DNA of 64,000 nucleotides. Source: a bacterium (GTDB taxonomy: Bacteria; UBA10199; DSSB01). This document shows, piece by piece, positions 11,901 to 19,500 of the stretch. Numbering within the stretch: position 1 is the stretch's first letter; every line of letters starts with the position of its first letter. The position numbers and the translations under genes were made by a program. A model generated the notes under the pieces. That model made no database searches and was not told the DNA's origin. It saw only the letters and a program-made list of their open reading frames with translations. Location: positions 19,935-83,934 of the forward strand of contig DATEDP010000069.1 of the NCBI GenBank assembly GCA_035281585.1. Direction: 5' to 3'.

Positions 11901-13625
11901 GAGAACGGCGGTGTAAGCGGCCCGCGACTTCTCGAAGTCGCCGGCGCCGAAATGGGCGGCGCCGGCCTTGGTCTTGAGAGCAAAATCCTTGGAGCCGCCG
12001 TCGGCGAAAGCCTCTTCGAAAGCGGTGGCCGCGGCCGGATAATCGCGAAGCTGGAGCAGGGTTTCGCCGAGCTCGGATTTCCGGGCCGGGTTCTCCGGAT
12101 CGTAGTAGCTGGCCAAGCGCTGGTGCCGGGCGATTTCCTTCCCATCGACCGGCTCTTGCTTCTTCATCTCGGCGACATCGTAATCGTGCCAAGCCAGCAT
12201 CTTGCCGGCGAAGTCGAGCTTGCGGAAAGCCTCGTTGTCGTAGGGCAGCTTGGCGCCGGGGACGTCCCAGGGCAGGGTCGGGAATTTGAGGGCTTGAAGG
12301 GCCTTGCGAACCCGCGGATCGTTCCAGTTTTGTCCGAGGTAGGACAGGACTTCCTTGGCGCTGACCTTGTGGTCATTGCTCACGGCGCTTTCCATCAGCG
12401 AGGAAGGAATGCCTTGGTCGCGAAGCGCCTTGTAGAGCCGGGCCGCGACCGGGTTGTTCTTGTCGGTGAAAAGGATCTCGAAGGGCTTGGCCGACTCCTC
12501 GGCCGCCAGCTTCTTCTGGATGAAGGCGGTGTTGGCGGCCGAATCGCCGCGGGCCTGAGCAGCCTTGGCGGCCTCGCCGTAGACCAGGGCGGCGGTATCG
12601 TAGCGCTTGGCCTGGATCAGCTGATCGGCGGCAAAGCTATAGGCGTCGGGCGCCGGCGCGTAGAGCCGGGCGTCCTGCTTTTGCAAGCCGGCGACATTCT
12701 CGAGGATGTAACGCAATTCGGTTTCGTTCTGGATGGCGACGCCGATGTGGAAGCCGGCCGAGCTCAGCTTGCCCTCGCGGACCAAATAGATCGCGAGCCG
12801 CCGGCGGGCCAACGGATTCTCATTGTCGAGCTCGGCGGCGGCCCTAAACAAGAGCCGGGCTTCGGCGAGCTTGGGCTTGGCGGCATCGTCGGACAGGGCC
12901 TTGGCCTGCTCCTCCAAATCCAAACCCTTGAGCAACGCGGCTTGGGCGACAACCTTGGGCAAGCCTCGATCTTGCCAGAGCGGCGCCAAGCCCGCCTTGG
13001 CCGACGCTTCGCCGACACCGCCCCACTCTTTCAAAATGGCGACCTGGTCATTGAAGGGCAAAAGCGAAAGCTCGGAGAGCCGGAAAGCCCAGCGGACGAA
13101 CTTCGCGGCCTGCTGATCCGACTTGAGAAAAGCGTTGACCTGGTCTTTGCGATCCTTTTCGGGAAGCTTGGAAAAGGCCTCCCATTTTTCCAGGAACAGC
13201 GGGTCTTTGTTCGAAACGCCGGTTTGCTCGGCGATCAAAAATTGAGCAGCCAGGAAGTCGAGTGACTTCGTTTTGGCCGCCGAATCCTCGCCCATCAGGC
13301 GGCGTTTGGCGGCGGCGATGAAATCGGCCTTAATCTTGCCGTCGGTGCCGACCATGGCGGTCAGGTCCAGGCCCAGGTTCTTAAAATGCTCGGTGATCTT
13401 GGGATAATACTTGGTGATCTTGTTGAAAGCGGCCGCGATGACCTCACGGCCTTGAATTTTATTGTCTTTTTCGGCATTGGCCTTGGTCCCGGCCGTCCCC
13501 GGCCCGCCCGCCATCTCCTCGGAGTGAGCCCCGTCCAGCGAGGCGTCGGAAAAGCCCGGCTCCTGGCTCAACAAATCGAAGAAAAAATTGGCGTTGGTCT
13601 CGGATTGGACGAAGGCTTTTTCCAT
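2967..13625 (-). CDS. Giant multidomain protein B: TPR-like, hydrophobic module, RelA/SpoT-like, FHA-like, zincin, PP2C (about 3552 aa)
   Basis: Third gene of the operon. I chose the ATG at 13625 because the protein then aligns from its start with giant A; a GTG 51 bases upstream is possible. Order by residue: degenerate EF-hand-like loops and helical TPR-like repeats (about 1-940); Gly/Ala-rich hydrophobic module (about 960-1170); Pro-rich linker; weak FHA-like beta domain (about 1555-1625); RelA/SpoT-type synthetase-like domain (about 1730-1915) with TDYAGARIVV, GYRAMHIVV and EIQIQT...QHSLIYK; FHA-like domain (about 2065-2165); a segment shared with giant A; HETGH zincin motif at 3002-3006; and a C-terminal PP2C domain with NNEDRY, VIDGMGG, GDSEG, GSDGLFE and RDNITV. 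No signal peptide is seen. Likely a large signalling scaffold with dephosphorylation and perhaps proteolysis and nucleotide signalling; that role is inference. The synthetase domain has Gln where EIQxRT has Arg and QH where families have EH, so activity is uncertain. It is uninterrupted over 10.6 kb. Confidence 0.88.
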   Translation of the reverse strand: MEKAFVQSETNANFFFDLLSQEPGFSDASLDGAHSEEMAGGPGTAGTKANAEKDNKIQGREVIAAAFNKITKYYPKITEHFKNLGLDLTAMVGTDGKIKADFIAAAKRRLMGEDSAAKTKSLDFLAAQFLIAEQTGVSNKDPLFLEKWEAFSKLPEKDRKDQVNAFLKSDQQAAKFVRWAFRLSELSLLPFNDQVAILKEWGGVGEASAKAGLAPLWQDRGLPKVVAQAALLKGLDLEEQAKALSDDAAKPKLAEARLLFRAAAELDNENPLARRRLAIYLVREGKLSSAGFHIGVAIQNETELRYILENVAGLQKQDARLYAPAPDAYSFAADQLIQAKRYDTAALVYGEAAKAAQARGDSAANTAFIQKKLAAEESAKPFEILFTDKNNPVAARLYKALRDQGIPSSLMESAVSNDHKVSAKEVLSYLGQNWNDPRVRKALQALKFPTLPWDVPGAKLPYDNEAFRKLDFAGKMLAWHDYDVAEMKKQEPVDGKEIARHQRLASYYDPENPARKSELGETLLQLRDYPAAATAFEEAFADGGSKDFALKTKAGAAHFGAGDFEKSRAAYTAVLEKNPKDAQVLMLRYEASKEILQTVDEAKDPKRYKELSAAAGADYAMSLTLKPETEKAKIKDIEKALEGLHANNGDKAKAVAKLAGLKEPEQAGGITKREVLAAVEGLAENYLKLAEQSYADPKDVETVRAGMNGLASETFGVLARFAQADSDPEVQKMAVIYESYQLIAEGKLDAAVEKLKPVEKMPEASRVLATLEKGKLRLYNEAALQVWEVYNQDLEQAELSESKGWYSGIGMSSSDVTAKFKLEKELTDAVRLKIETGEAFTLKDALSQISTDGAENLRERAKFLLSPAALTGDQSAAGDIIDLVHKVPPIMERSQRILQKAWSLEKENKALNGALALYGLIHEASDDDFMKERAKKGLDALQGNASFGRSFEKISGQVFGAANSKNVFVDIGFMFVAAGLGNLVKLQMLRKFEQAGVSGYKAIVIAGGLGLGAEVTTLWGLNTLKEAALSDPSKVFTAEHLAKSYGATLIMIGGLKGFGKVGQTLGPKAAKSLKLLEANGTQLSKGGQRLVWGFGHSAGLAGMIATSHINQGLNLTPKPIGGWKEGLVHEVLGYTQFALAHGAADRLVGGKMHETSMRQHGEVAYRESLLLARGHADAMGFKAEALKIQVAEDGKLKVDGKPLEEFDAESKSFIETQLVKAKDGTVKDQTIFVDGSSRRLLVTLMTDAGLNRPGFSGLWLRQLIQGKMFAEANAYLDKYSVPLRFGKDGQVIAMGSQPGSAHSLLGIISEGGKVEPISDDQIRDLTPTPIQKPKRKGKKDKVQPDAGGEDSPFVPARKALPPAKTGSKPPPPPLRRPISDKPPTPKALPPIQPLQGARWVEDYTRIAEAEFAGKETMFREGYNTLNDRVKKDGRFNDAKFCAAMEREFRETLDALRPILEKMGKGEPEKDGDPRTVLGQALFVNVVEGKLTLADARQLTAGALAGHYRVEKAPGNEYRLVPLYHGVEVKPGTSLLVGKSGKEVRAIPGQGLVNETLAGNVSVNFEFRQQGGKTTAIFEGRPGEAIVEVLDPKTQDFRRLKADEKVEIQDGEVVLLGGDPYVFRSAETLAKDLKARTELLEERDAIFYLRGRVAQLENGTSEWKREALNLVKRTKAFDQLLERDARNSDGSSSIETELVGLAGGTTPFAPAARQALKAELNPADYRAAQVKIAEPMVESHREAMEEVYQYLNGLYADEMIEHRLSQQLNDHQGKLIDNPHVRLKDPADVAPKIARRGWLAMEPMTDYAGARIVVKNTNDAMVVAADIEKNLKVRDVYTEKGHQEMDIIGQEYVGGKETMEVTFRKDKDHPDRLLVGSSTGYRAMHIVVEHNGKPVEIQIQTESIFKWGKIQHSLIYKNQNLPAETFKQLNDYCRDVAAYLTALEDGQGKSAVPRPADPALSLNLPKEQRLGIERDIEQMDRLMDFYEKVDESDAKTRIIPRSQLEGSPKPVSDSDVTKKMRLPIAPPPPRKDPKKDGVPERRGAAGGAKADLSGISDSKSPVQTSVTAELHFGKGRVLKINSESKVAILGSGAGAELRIEGNKAIAAEHAEITRDAKGRSFVRPLHGNSVEIRRENRWVELSRDGKAGPQELVAGDRIRIGGIEFTWKPAPAPEQSKAKVMQAPTPPPLPKDRLMEEAYQRHADRADGKGTDLAMLIETSDKVLAGEQGEWSPSYAPSFNPDRSNVPVVVSPFRLTKAEFAQAKEKGELQDTAPLTLRVTVRGEQRQADLKARLQTQYGASLHQDPKDGSWMLRNSAGQAQVKVVFESRQLKIFTPDEARALYEQFAGESLPLLTAWHNDPSGRLTVENSYAYRMLLLVGPGQDAQGKLRFGTNFEEAVRRYETETDPVQKARAGETLATLCAYLQDTPVKIQEFKLLEEVAIWKDNQEFANALNKARDAGGALATEAKVAFEALQELQHWGTDLRSLGEVLRAGVPIADRRAGEPKFDAYQKKADDIRHTLNEIRDFSRRLEEAGLKRKGPPPLPDAKKDIQGASDQPSFDVRSFDPVTLESLRSFGVLNVEKLKDPTGPEYAQTLINGMDHLLKQPVNGHANHEMLVGRLITALREWERRSGTRVEGLEEYLQFHGRDRLGVPFGAPLPVTPPPERLSLSATEQERLQVSEINSQNVLTVVEKIRAETTQIGKIGGFKSFRLDPANETLLWRILQNFGPYIQHMRPELGSYLSSLFEARQVYKANLETEGSTGGSGENKVPERRGETAAARKTGVPDAGDPLGFHYVEEIPTHSPLGKELHSLAHPRPPLSKLVPGLTRELEAKFERGARVQRWPNGQMMLADPPSGSDSVVIRPATPTEVKAYLAWKEKRGFVRIPSVQGLKAWKALEARAKELGVLLYEGADPTQGPLQGAALREFVAKNGGQIAQLQELFDFLPASYFGAGRIKRIFLKSPRQDDAHFSAYDAATGSLYLYSGAFAGSKRNMAAIFLHETGHGNAARYRLNSEGDSQIPWAVRHDVAQAHRVIVKGKALFALEWGGGKAERLRMQEQSFEEWLADVQLAYVAAGPELRAHINKLPENSAERKAWDYVYTELSDRVFEGTEYDYPNPAGTKTLPPDQRKTLKYIPGGKSETPAKDPGPVPTRIEVPEAYLHAAQGAQHTVESVNWGGIAASRHPGIGAKEKGNNEDRYSIGSFDLPDGSHVTRSYVIDGMGGQGEGKGELAGVFIRYVLENASRHPQMKLEDAIQMADRQWMEHPTHREIAGRLGLDKAPGAVVLGMEVHDKGKGDYDVKFAHVGDSEGFLMDAGFNVDPAAYTTREFLTNRVLPRGLTLFMRVNPYRNAVDQALGSRQKDQPALRVDTSTHKAQKGQIAVLGSDGLFENFIGKGEMADLLKASGAKTSGQMQMVLMNEALIRMSIFDRFARENRCGQAITHGDYVQAYQEVWGSPPPAGQWRYEGMILTGKGLILDPRVDQATDKAKGYRGSFKRDNITVLVQILGEKVTSKAKAEENFRPAAILGPTGPMTIPDPSPILEKLMNLKP

Positions 13626-13758
13626 GCTGGTGTACCCCGACCCCATTCCCATCCCAAGAATGAGGAAAAATTGCACAAATCGGAGGGCACAGACCCCAGC
13701 CTGGGCCCCCTAATTAGCCGTTGGTGAAATGGAGCAAGTTCCATGCCGCCTGGGACGG

Positions 13759-16461
13759 TCAGGGCAGCTTTTGGAGGTAATCGCGGTCCTCGTGGAGATA
13801 TTGGCGTTCGATGTGGGTCCGAAGGTAAACCCCAAAGCCGGTGGGCGAGTAAAGCTCGGCGTCTTCCCAGACGGATTTTTCGCCTTGCGTCAAAAGGTAG
13901 AGGTTTTCCTCGAGCCAACCCCGCATCTCGAGCTTGAGGCGGTCGCCCCGCTTGCGGATGTTGAATTGGGGCGAATGGAGATGGTGGTCGTATTCATGGA
14001 CCACGTAGCCGGCCAAAAAGAGGGCGCGGGCGATCTTCTGCTCGCGGCTCAAACGGGGATCGAGCTCGAGGATGGCGATGTAGGGCCGGCCGGTGGGGCT
14101 GCGTGAAGCCGGCAAGTAAAGCGCGTCGTGAAGATTGCCGATCTTTTGGGCCGGATGGAGCGCTTTCATCAGGGCTTCCATGCCATCGCGCGTCAGGACT
14201 TCGAGGCCGACCTCGCCCGACTGGATGGCCTCGCGGGCCGCGATGGCCCGGGCGGTGGGCCGTTGGTACAGCAGCTCCAAGATTTGATCGGCGCCGAAAT
14301 TCTCCCGGCCTTCCAACAGCTCCGCCGCTTTTGCCCGGTATTCGACCCGCCGCTGGGAGCTTTGCTCGGGATGAAGCAGCTCCGGCAAAACTCGGTAAAA
14401 TTCCCGGAACCTCTGACTCAAAACCGGATCGGTGAGGAACCCGGTGTAGACCGTGCCGTTGATCGAAGAGCCCTGCCAAGCGCCGAAAGGATTGTAACTG
14501 CTGTCGGCGACCAGCTCCGAGATCTTCTCGGTCAGGTCGCCCGAGCCGACCAGCTTGAAGAAACGGTCGAAATAAAGCAGCGGGACCGGGCTTTTCTCGG
14601 CCCGGCGCACGAGCTCCTCGAGGCCCTGGCTCCAAGCTCGGCGATTGGCCGGATCGGCGAAAATCCGGTGCAGCGAATCGAACACGTCGTCGCGGTCGAG
14701 GAAATTCCTCCGATGGGTTTGGCCATCGTGCGAGAAGTATTGGTTGTGGGGCGCCTTCGGAAAATCATTGGAATGAAGCCCCATCTCGTAGCTCAAGATG
14801 TATTCGGAGAGCCAAAATCGAACCTTTTCCGAAACCGGAAACTCCTCGAGCTTCCGCAGCACCGGGGTCGGGTTCAGCGGCTGGTTGTGACGGCTGATGG
14901 CTTGGCGCTCGTAAGGGAAGTGGAGCTGATGCTCGCGGAAAAAACTTTCCAAGGCGGCCGGGCTTTGGCGGACGGCCAGAGTGTAGACCAAGGCATCGAA
15001 GGCCGGAACGTTCCCGCCCCGCAGGGTTCGCTCGAAGGCGACCTGGGTTAGATAGTCGTAGAAGCTGCCGCTGCCGCCGTGGAAAGGATTCATCTCCATC
15101 GCCCGCCGCAGGATGAGGCCGGCGCTGTGCATGAGGTCGACGGCCGGAATCTCCCGGCCCTCGGCCAAGAACTCGGTTCCCCTCAGTTGGGTCCGGGTCA
15201 GCATCTCGAAATAAGCGCTGCGCATATCGCCTTCCCGGTAGTGGAAGGGAGTTTTCCCGTAATTGTCGACGATCGAAGCGACTCGCGGGTCGCTCTCCTC
15301 GACGCCCAGCAGCTCGGACAACCTGCGCGGCAGGCGGCTTTTCAAGAACCTGTCGCCGAGACCATGGCCGTTCAGGGACGACATCTGGTTGATCTCGGCC
15401 CCGAGCTTTTTCGCGGCGTCGCGGGGCGGGAGCGTCGAAACCAAGGCCGGCATGCCGCCGCGGCGGGCGTGGACTTCGGCGAAGTCCCAGGCCCCGAAAG
15501 CTTGGGGGCCCTCGGGGAAGCGCGGGGTCTCGGCGAGACGGCTGCGCAATTGAAGCTCGCCGAGGGTTCGAGAAAGGGCTCCGCCGGTCACCGAGTTCAG
15601 GAGACGGCCGCCAACCTGGAGTTGAAGGAGCATGGCCGCCGAGTCGAAGAGCGCCGAGGCGGCGTCGCTGGGCGGCCGCAGCCCGATCCAAGATTCGAAG
15701 CGATGAGCGGCGAAGAGCGCGGTGCCGGCGCTGGCCGTGGGGAGCAGCGCGGTGCTGAGCCGGGAACCGATGCCGGCCGGATCGAAGCCGGCCTGGGCTC
15801 GATGACCCAGGGCCGAGCCGCACTTGAGCAGGCTGAGACTGACGGCCATGGCCGAGAACTCATGGCCCAGGGCCCTGGCGCTCCAATCGGCCGAATGGCC
15901 TTGAGCCTCTTGCAAGCCCTTTGAAGTCAGAACCACCGCCGGCACTTCGCCCGAGAGCCCCAAGGCCGTCGCCAAGCTCCGGGCCCCGAAACCGCGGGTG
16001 AAGGCCGAGGCTTCGGCCCCGAGCAGCCGACTCAGCGAGAAAGCTTGGATCGCTTGTCCGACCAGCGAGCCGGCGGCCATGCCGCCGAGCATTTCCGGAC
16101 TGGCCGCTTGGCGAAAGAAATTGCCGAGCATCTGCTCGGCCCTGTCACCGAAATTGCCCTCGCCGAGCAGGGCCTTCAAACGCCGCCGGGCTCGCGAGTC
16201 GTCGCCGATGTTGAGGGTCAATTGGTAGGCGGCGGCGGCGTAATCCGGGCGGCCCTTGGCCTCCTGGCGCGAAGCGAAGCTGCGGAGGGCGTCTTGGCGC
16301 AGCTCCGGATCTTTTTCGCCGGCGATGGCCAGAAGCTCGGCCCGCTCGGTCGTCCCGCAGGCCGGCGACTCCAGCAAGGGGCGCAGCCCGGCCATTCCCT
16401 CAACAGGCGCCGAAGAACCCGAAATAATTGCAGGAATAGCCGCCGCTTCGCGCATCGGCAT
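13759..16461 (-). CDS. Zincin-like protein A (TPR-like / hydrophobic module / HExxH), 900 aa
   Basis: Second gene of the operon, beginning 52 bases after giant A ends. I prefer the ATG at 16461, which has a GGGGG ribosome site; a TTG six codons upstream is in frame. Residues about 20-110 are helical repeats ending in GEGNFGDRAE, followed by the shared hydrophobic module (about 115-320, with FTRGFGARSLA and GEVPAVVL) and a helical middle. The C-terminus carries HEYDH at residues 822-826 and a conserved EMRGWLEE segment. It is paralogous along its whole length to the 931-aa protein at 92-2887, including the MNP, SINGTVYTG and TGFGVYLRTH landmarks. The HExxH plus downstream Glu arrangement suggests a gluzincin-type metallopeptidase, but substrate and activity are unknown. 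Its place directly after a giant protein, repeated in the second cassette, suggests the two products work together. Confidence 0.82.
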   Translation of the reverse strand: MPMREAAAIPAIISGSSAPVEGMAGLRPLLESPACGTTERAELLAIAGEKDPELRQDALRSFASRQEAKGRPDYAAAAYQLTLNIGDDSRARRRLKALLGEGNFGDRAEQMLGNFFRQAASPEMLGGMAAGSLVGQAIQAFSLSRLLGAEASAFTRGFGARSLATALGLSGEVPAVVLTSKGLQEAQGHSADWSARALGHEFSAMAVSLSLLKCGSALGHRAQAGFDPAGIGSRLSTALLPTASAGTALFAAHRFESWIGLRPPSDAASALFDSAAMLLQLQVGGRLLNSVTGGALSRTLGELQLRSRLAETPRFPEGPQAFGAWDFAEVHARRGGMPALVSTLPPRDAAKKLGAEINQMSSLNGHGLGDRFLKSRLPRRLSELLGVEESDPRVASIVDNYGKTPFHYREGDMRSAYFEMLTRTQLRGTEFLAEGREIPAVDLMHSAGLILRRAMEMNPFHGGSGSFYDYLTQVAFERTLRGGNVPAFDALVYTLAVRQSPAALESFFREHQLHFPYERQAISRHNQPLNPTPVLRKLEEFPVSEKVRFWLSEYILSYEMGLHSNDFPKAPHNQYFSHDGQTHRRNFLDRDDVFDSLHRIFADPANRRAWSQGLEELVRRAEKSPVPLLYFDRFFKLVGSGDLTEKISELVADSSYNPFGAWQGSSINGTVYTGFLTDPVLSQRFREFYRVLPELLHPEQSSQRRVEYRAKAAELLEGRENFGADQILELLYQRPTARAIAAREAIQSGEVGLEVLTRDGMEALMKALHPAQKIGNLHDALYLPASRSPTGRPYIAILELDPRLSREQKIARALFLAGYVVHEYDHHLHSPQFNIRKRGDRLKLEMRGWLEENLYLLTQGEKSVWEDAELYSPTGFGVYLRTHIERQYLHEDRDYLQKLP

Positions 16462-16512
16462 GTTGCCCCCAAAAATCAATGGCTGAATTGCGGTTTTCGG
16501 AAAGAAAGCCGA

Positions 16513-19500
16513 TTAGTTGCTCGGAGTCAACCGGGCCGATCCGTCGCTCATGATTTGGAAGGTGAAGACGGAATTCCCGAGCTGGACCGTGGCTCCGGGC
16601 AGCATGACCAAGGAGGCGTCGCGGGGCACCCTCTGCCCGTTGACAAAAGTCCCGCTGGTCGAACCCTTGTCGTAGATAAAATACTCGCCCTGGTTGAGAA
16701 GGATGGTGGCGTGCTCCCGGGACACGGTCTGATCCGTCAATAAAATCTGGCCCTCCTTGACGTTCCGACCCAGGGCGATGGTCTGCTTGCCCTGCAGCGA
16801 GAAGCTCCAGCTGCCGTCCGATCCCTGGCTGGCCTTGGCCGGCCGGAGGAAGACTTGGGTTTGATCGGGGTCGGTGGCCGGCTCGGGCTTGACCCGGCCC
16901 GGCGGCGCCTTGGCCCCGGGAACGTCGTGGAAATAGGCGTGGACCGTCAGGTTGTCGGCCTTGTATTTGTCGACCGGACCGTAATAGCCGCGGTCGGAGC
17001 TGAAGGTGCCGGCGACGACGACCCCCTCGCCCCGGGCATTCTCGGTGTAATACTGGCCCTTGGCCCAGGGAACTTCGATCCCGTATTGGCGGCTGCCGGC
17101 CCCGTCGCGAAACTCCACGACCCGGCCGTAGATCGTCCCGTCCTTGCCCATGTAGAAACCGGCCAAGCCGTCGACGGCCACCGCGCCGATCATGCCGTTC
17201 TGGCCGTCGGGCAAGCCCAAAATCTGCTGAGGGTCCCTAAAAGCCGCCCGGCCATTTTTCAAACGGGTCATCTTGAGGTGGGCCGCTTCGACGATTCGAG
17301 TCTGGGCCTCTTCGGCCGACTTGGCGCCGCGCAGGATATGTCCCAGCTCTTCCTTGCTGAAGCTGTCGCCGATCCCGTCGGAAAACATCAGCATCCGCTC
17401 GCCCGGCGCAATCGTCTGGGTGTAGCCCTGGGGTTTGGCGACCTTGTTCAGGCCCAGTCCGCCGGTCACCACATTGGCGAGGTGATTCCGCCTCGCCACC
17501 AAGGTGTTGGTGATCTCCCCGAGCCGTCTTCCCTCGGCCACCGCCGACTGCTCCTCGGTCCGAAAACGCATTTCATAGCCGCCGTGGCCGTCGGGCCGGA
17601 AAATGATCGCCGCGGCGTCGCCGCTCACCGCCAGCTGCACTTGATAGCTGCCGTCGGGCTGCTTGAGGATGCGGTGCGCGACCGCGGCGGTGCCGCTTTC
17701 GGCGCTCATGGCCGGGCCGCCGTTGACCTCGAGGTTGACCTTGTCGCCGGCCTGCACCATCGCATCCACCAAGTTCTCGACCCGGCCGGTGTTGAAGGCC
17801 GGGTCTTCCATCAAGCGTTGGAATTCGCGGCCGGCCACGGCGCTGGCCTTGTCACCGCTGCCCATGCCGCCCATCCCGTCGAGGACGATGGCCCAATTCG
17901 AGCCTTGGAGGAAGCCATCCTCGTTGACCGGCGGCTTGCCCGGCTTGCTGTAGCCCACGCCTTCGTCGGTATGGGCCGAGACCGAGCCGTACTCAGCGGT
18001 GGTTTGACGGCTGTAAGTTCCTTGGCGCGGCTGAGTCGGGGTATTGTCTTGCAGCACCCCCTCGGCGGTGCTCGGAGCCGCCACCGGCTGGGGATCGACC
18101 CGCCGCATGGCCAGCGTCCCGTCGGGCGCCAGCTTCTCGCCGTCGTACTTGAACTTGAATAAACCGACCTCGACGGTATCGCCGCTCTCCAGCTTGACCG
18201 GGCTCTGGCTGCCGCGCAGCCCCTTCAGCTTGCCGGCCGCATCGGTGACCCGAATGTTTCTTTGCTGGGGCGAAAACCAAAGGTCGGCGCCTTTCTTGGT
18301 GAGAATGCCGAAGAGTTGGGTTTCGCTGACCGAGGGATCGGCCGGGATCAGGATGTGCGGCTCCTTGGTCTGGTATGCCGAGTCCGTGGCCGGTGAGAGG
18401 ACCAGCTCCAAGATCGACCCGTCGGCCATGTCCTTGGTCGGAATGAAATCCCGATTGGGCTCGCTCTTGGCTTCGGCCGCCACCGGCTTGAGCGTCGGCT
18501 TCAGGCCGCTGTAGTCGTACTCCCGGCCTTGGAAAACTCGGTCCCGGATCTCCGAATAGACGAAATCCCAGGCCATCCGTTCACGCGACTTTTCGGGGAA
18601 AGACTCGATGTGCTGGCGAAGCTTGGGCCCGGCGGTGACGTACATGAAGTTCAGCTCGGCCAAAAACTCGTCGAATGAGCCCTGATAGGAAGCGCGATCC
18701 TTGGCGCCGGCCGCCCAGTCGAGACCGAGCATCGCGCCGGACTTGACCAGGGTCGCGTGGGCGCTTTCCATGGTTTGGCGAACTTCGATCGGAATGCTCG
18801 GGTCGCCCTTCGGTCCGGTGCTGTAGCGCTCGGCGGTGGAGTGACCGGTTTCATGAAAAAAGAGGGCCGACATATAGCGGCGGGACCCGGTGAAGGCGCC
18901 GCTGTAGAGATAAACCGCGCCGGTGTCGGAATCGTAGGAGCTGAGCAAGCCGGCGCCCTGGCGCGGAACGCTCAGGTGGATCTGCTTAAGGTGCATGTTG
19001 GCCAGCATCGAGTCGGGCAGCAGCTTCATGAGCTGGTTGAGATAAGCGAGGGCGTCGCCGTGCTGCTTAATTTCGCCCTCGAGGTCGGCGCGTTTGCTGC
19101 CGCGCGATTGCTCCTCACCGAGGAAGAGCTTGATGCCCAGGCGATCGGTCCGGGCCTTGAGCTCGGTGTAAGCCGACTTGGCGGTCGCGGCATCGACCGG
19201 CTGGAAACTCCGCTCGGCTTTCCAGATATCGTAGAATTTGACGACCTCGGGCCCGGCCGGAACCGCGTTCATCGTTTCGGCGCCGCTCATCCGCTCCATC
19301 AACAAAGGCTTGCCGGGACGAAGCTCGATGATCATCCCGCCATGCTCGAAAATCGACTCGGCCTTTTTCAATTCGGCTCGCAGGGCCGGCGTCATCGTCA
19401 CGCCGGGCAGCTTGACCGTCTCGGAAAGATAGACCCGGTCGCTCTGGAAGCTGGCCAAGTCGGCCCCCAGGCCTTGGCCGGCGTCGAGCTCGAGCTTGCC

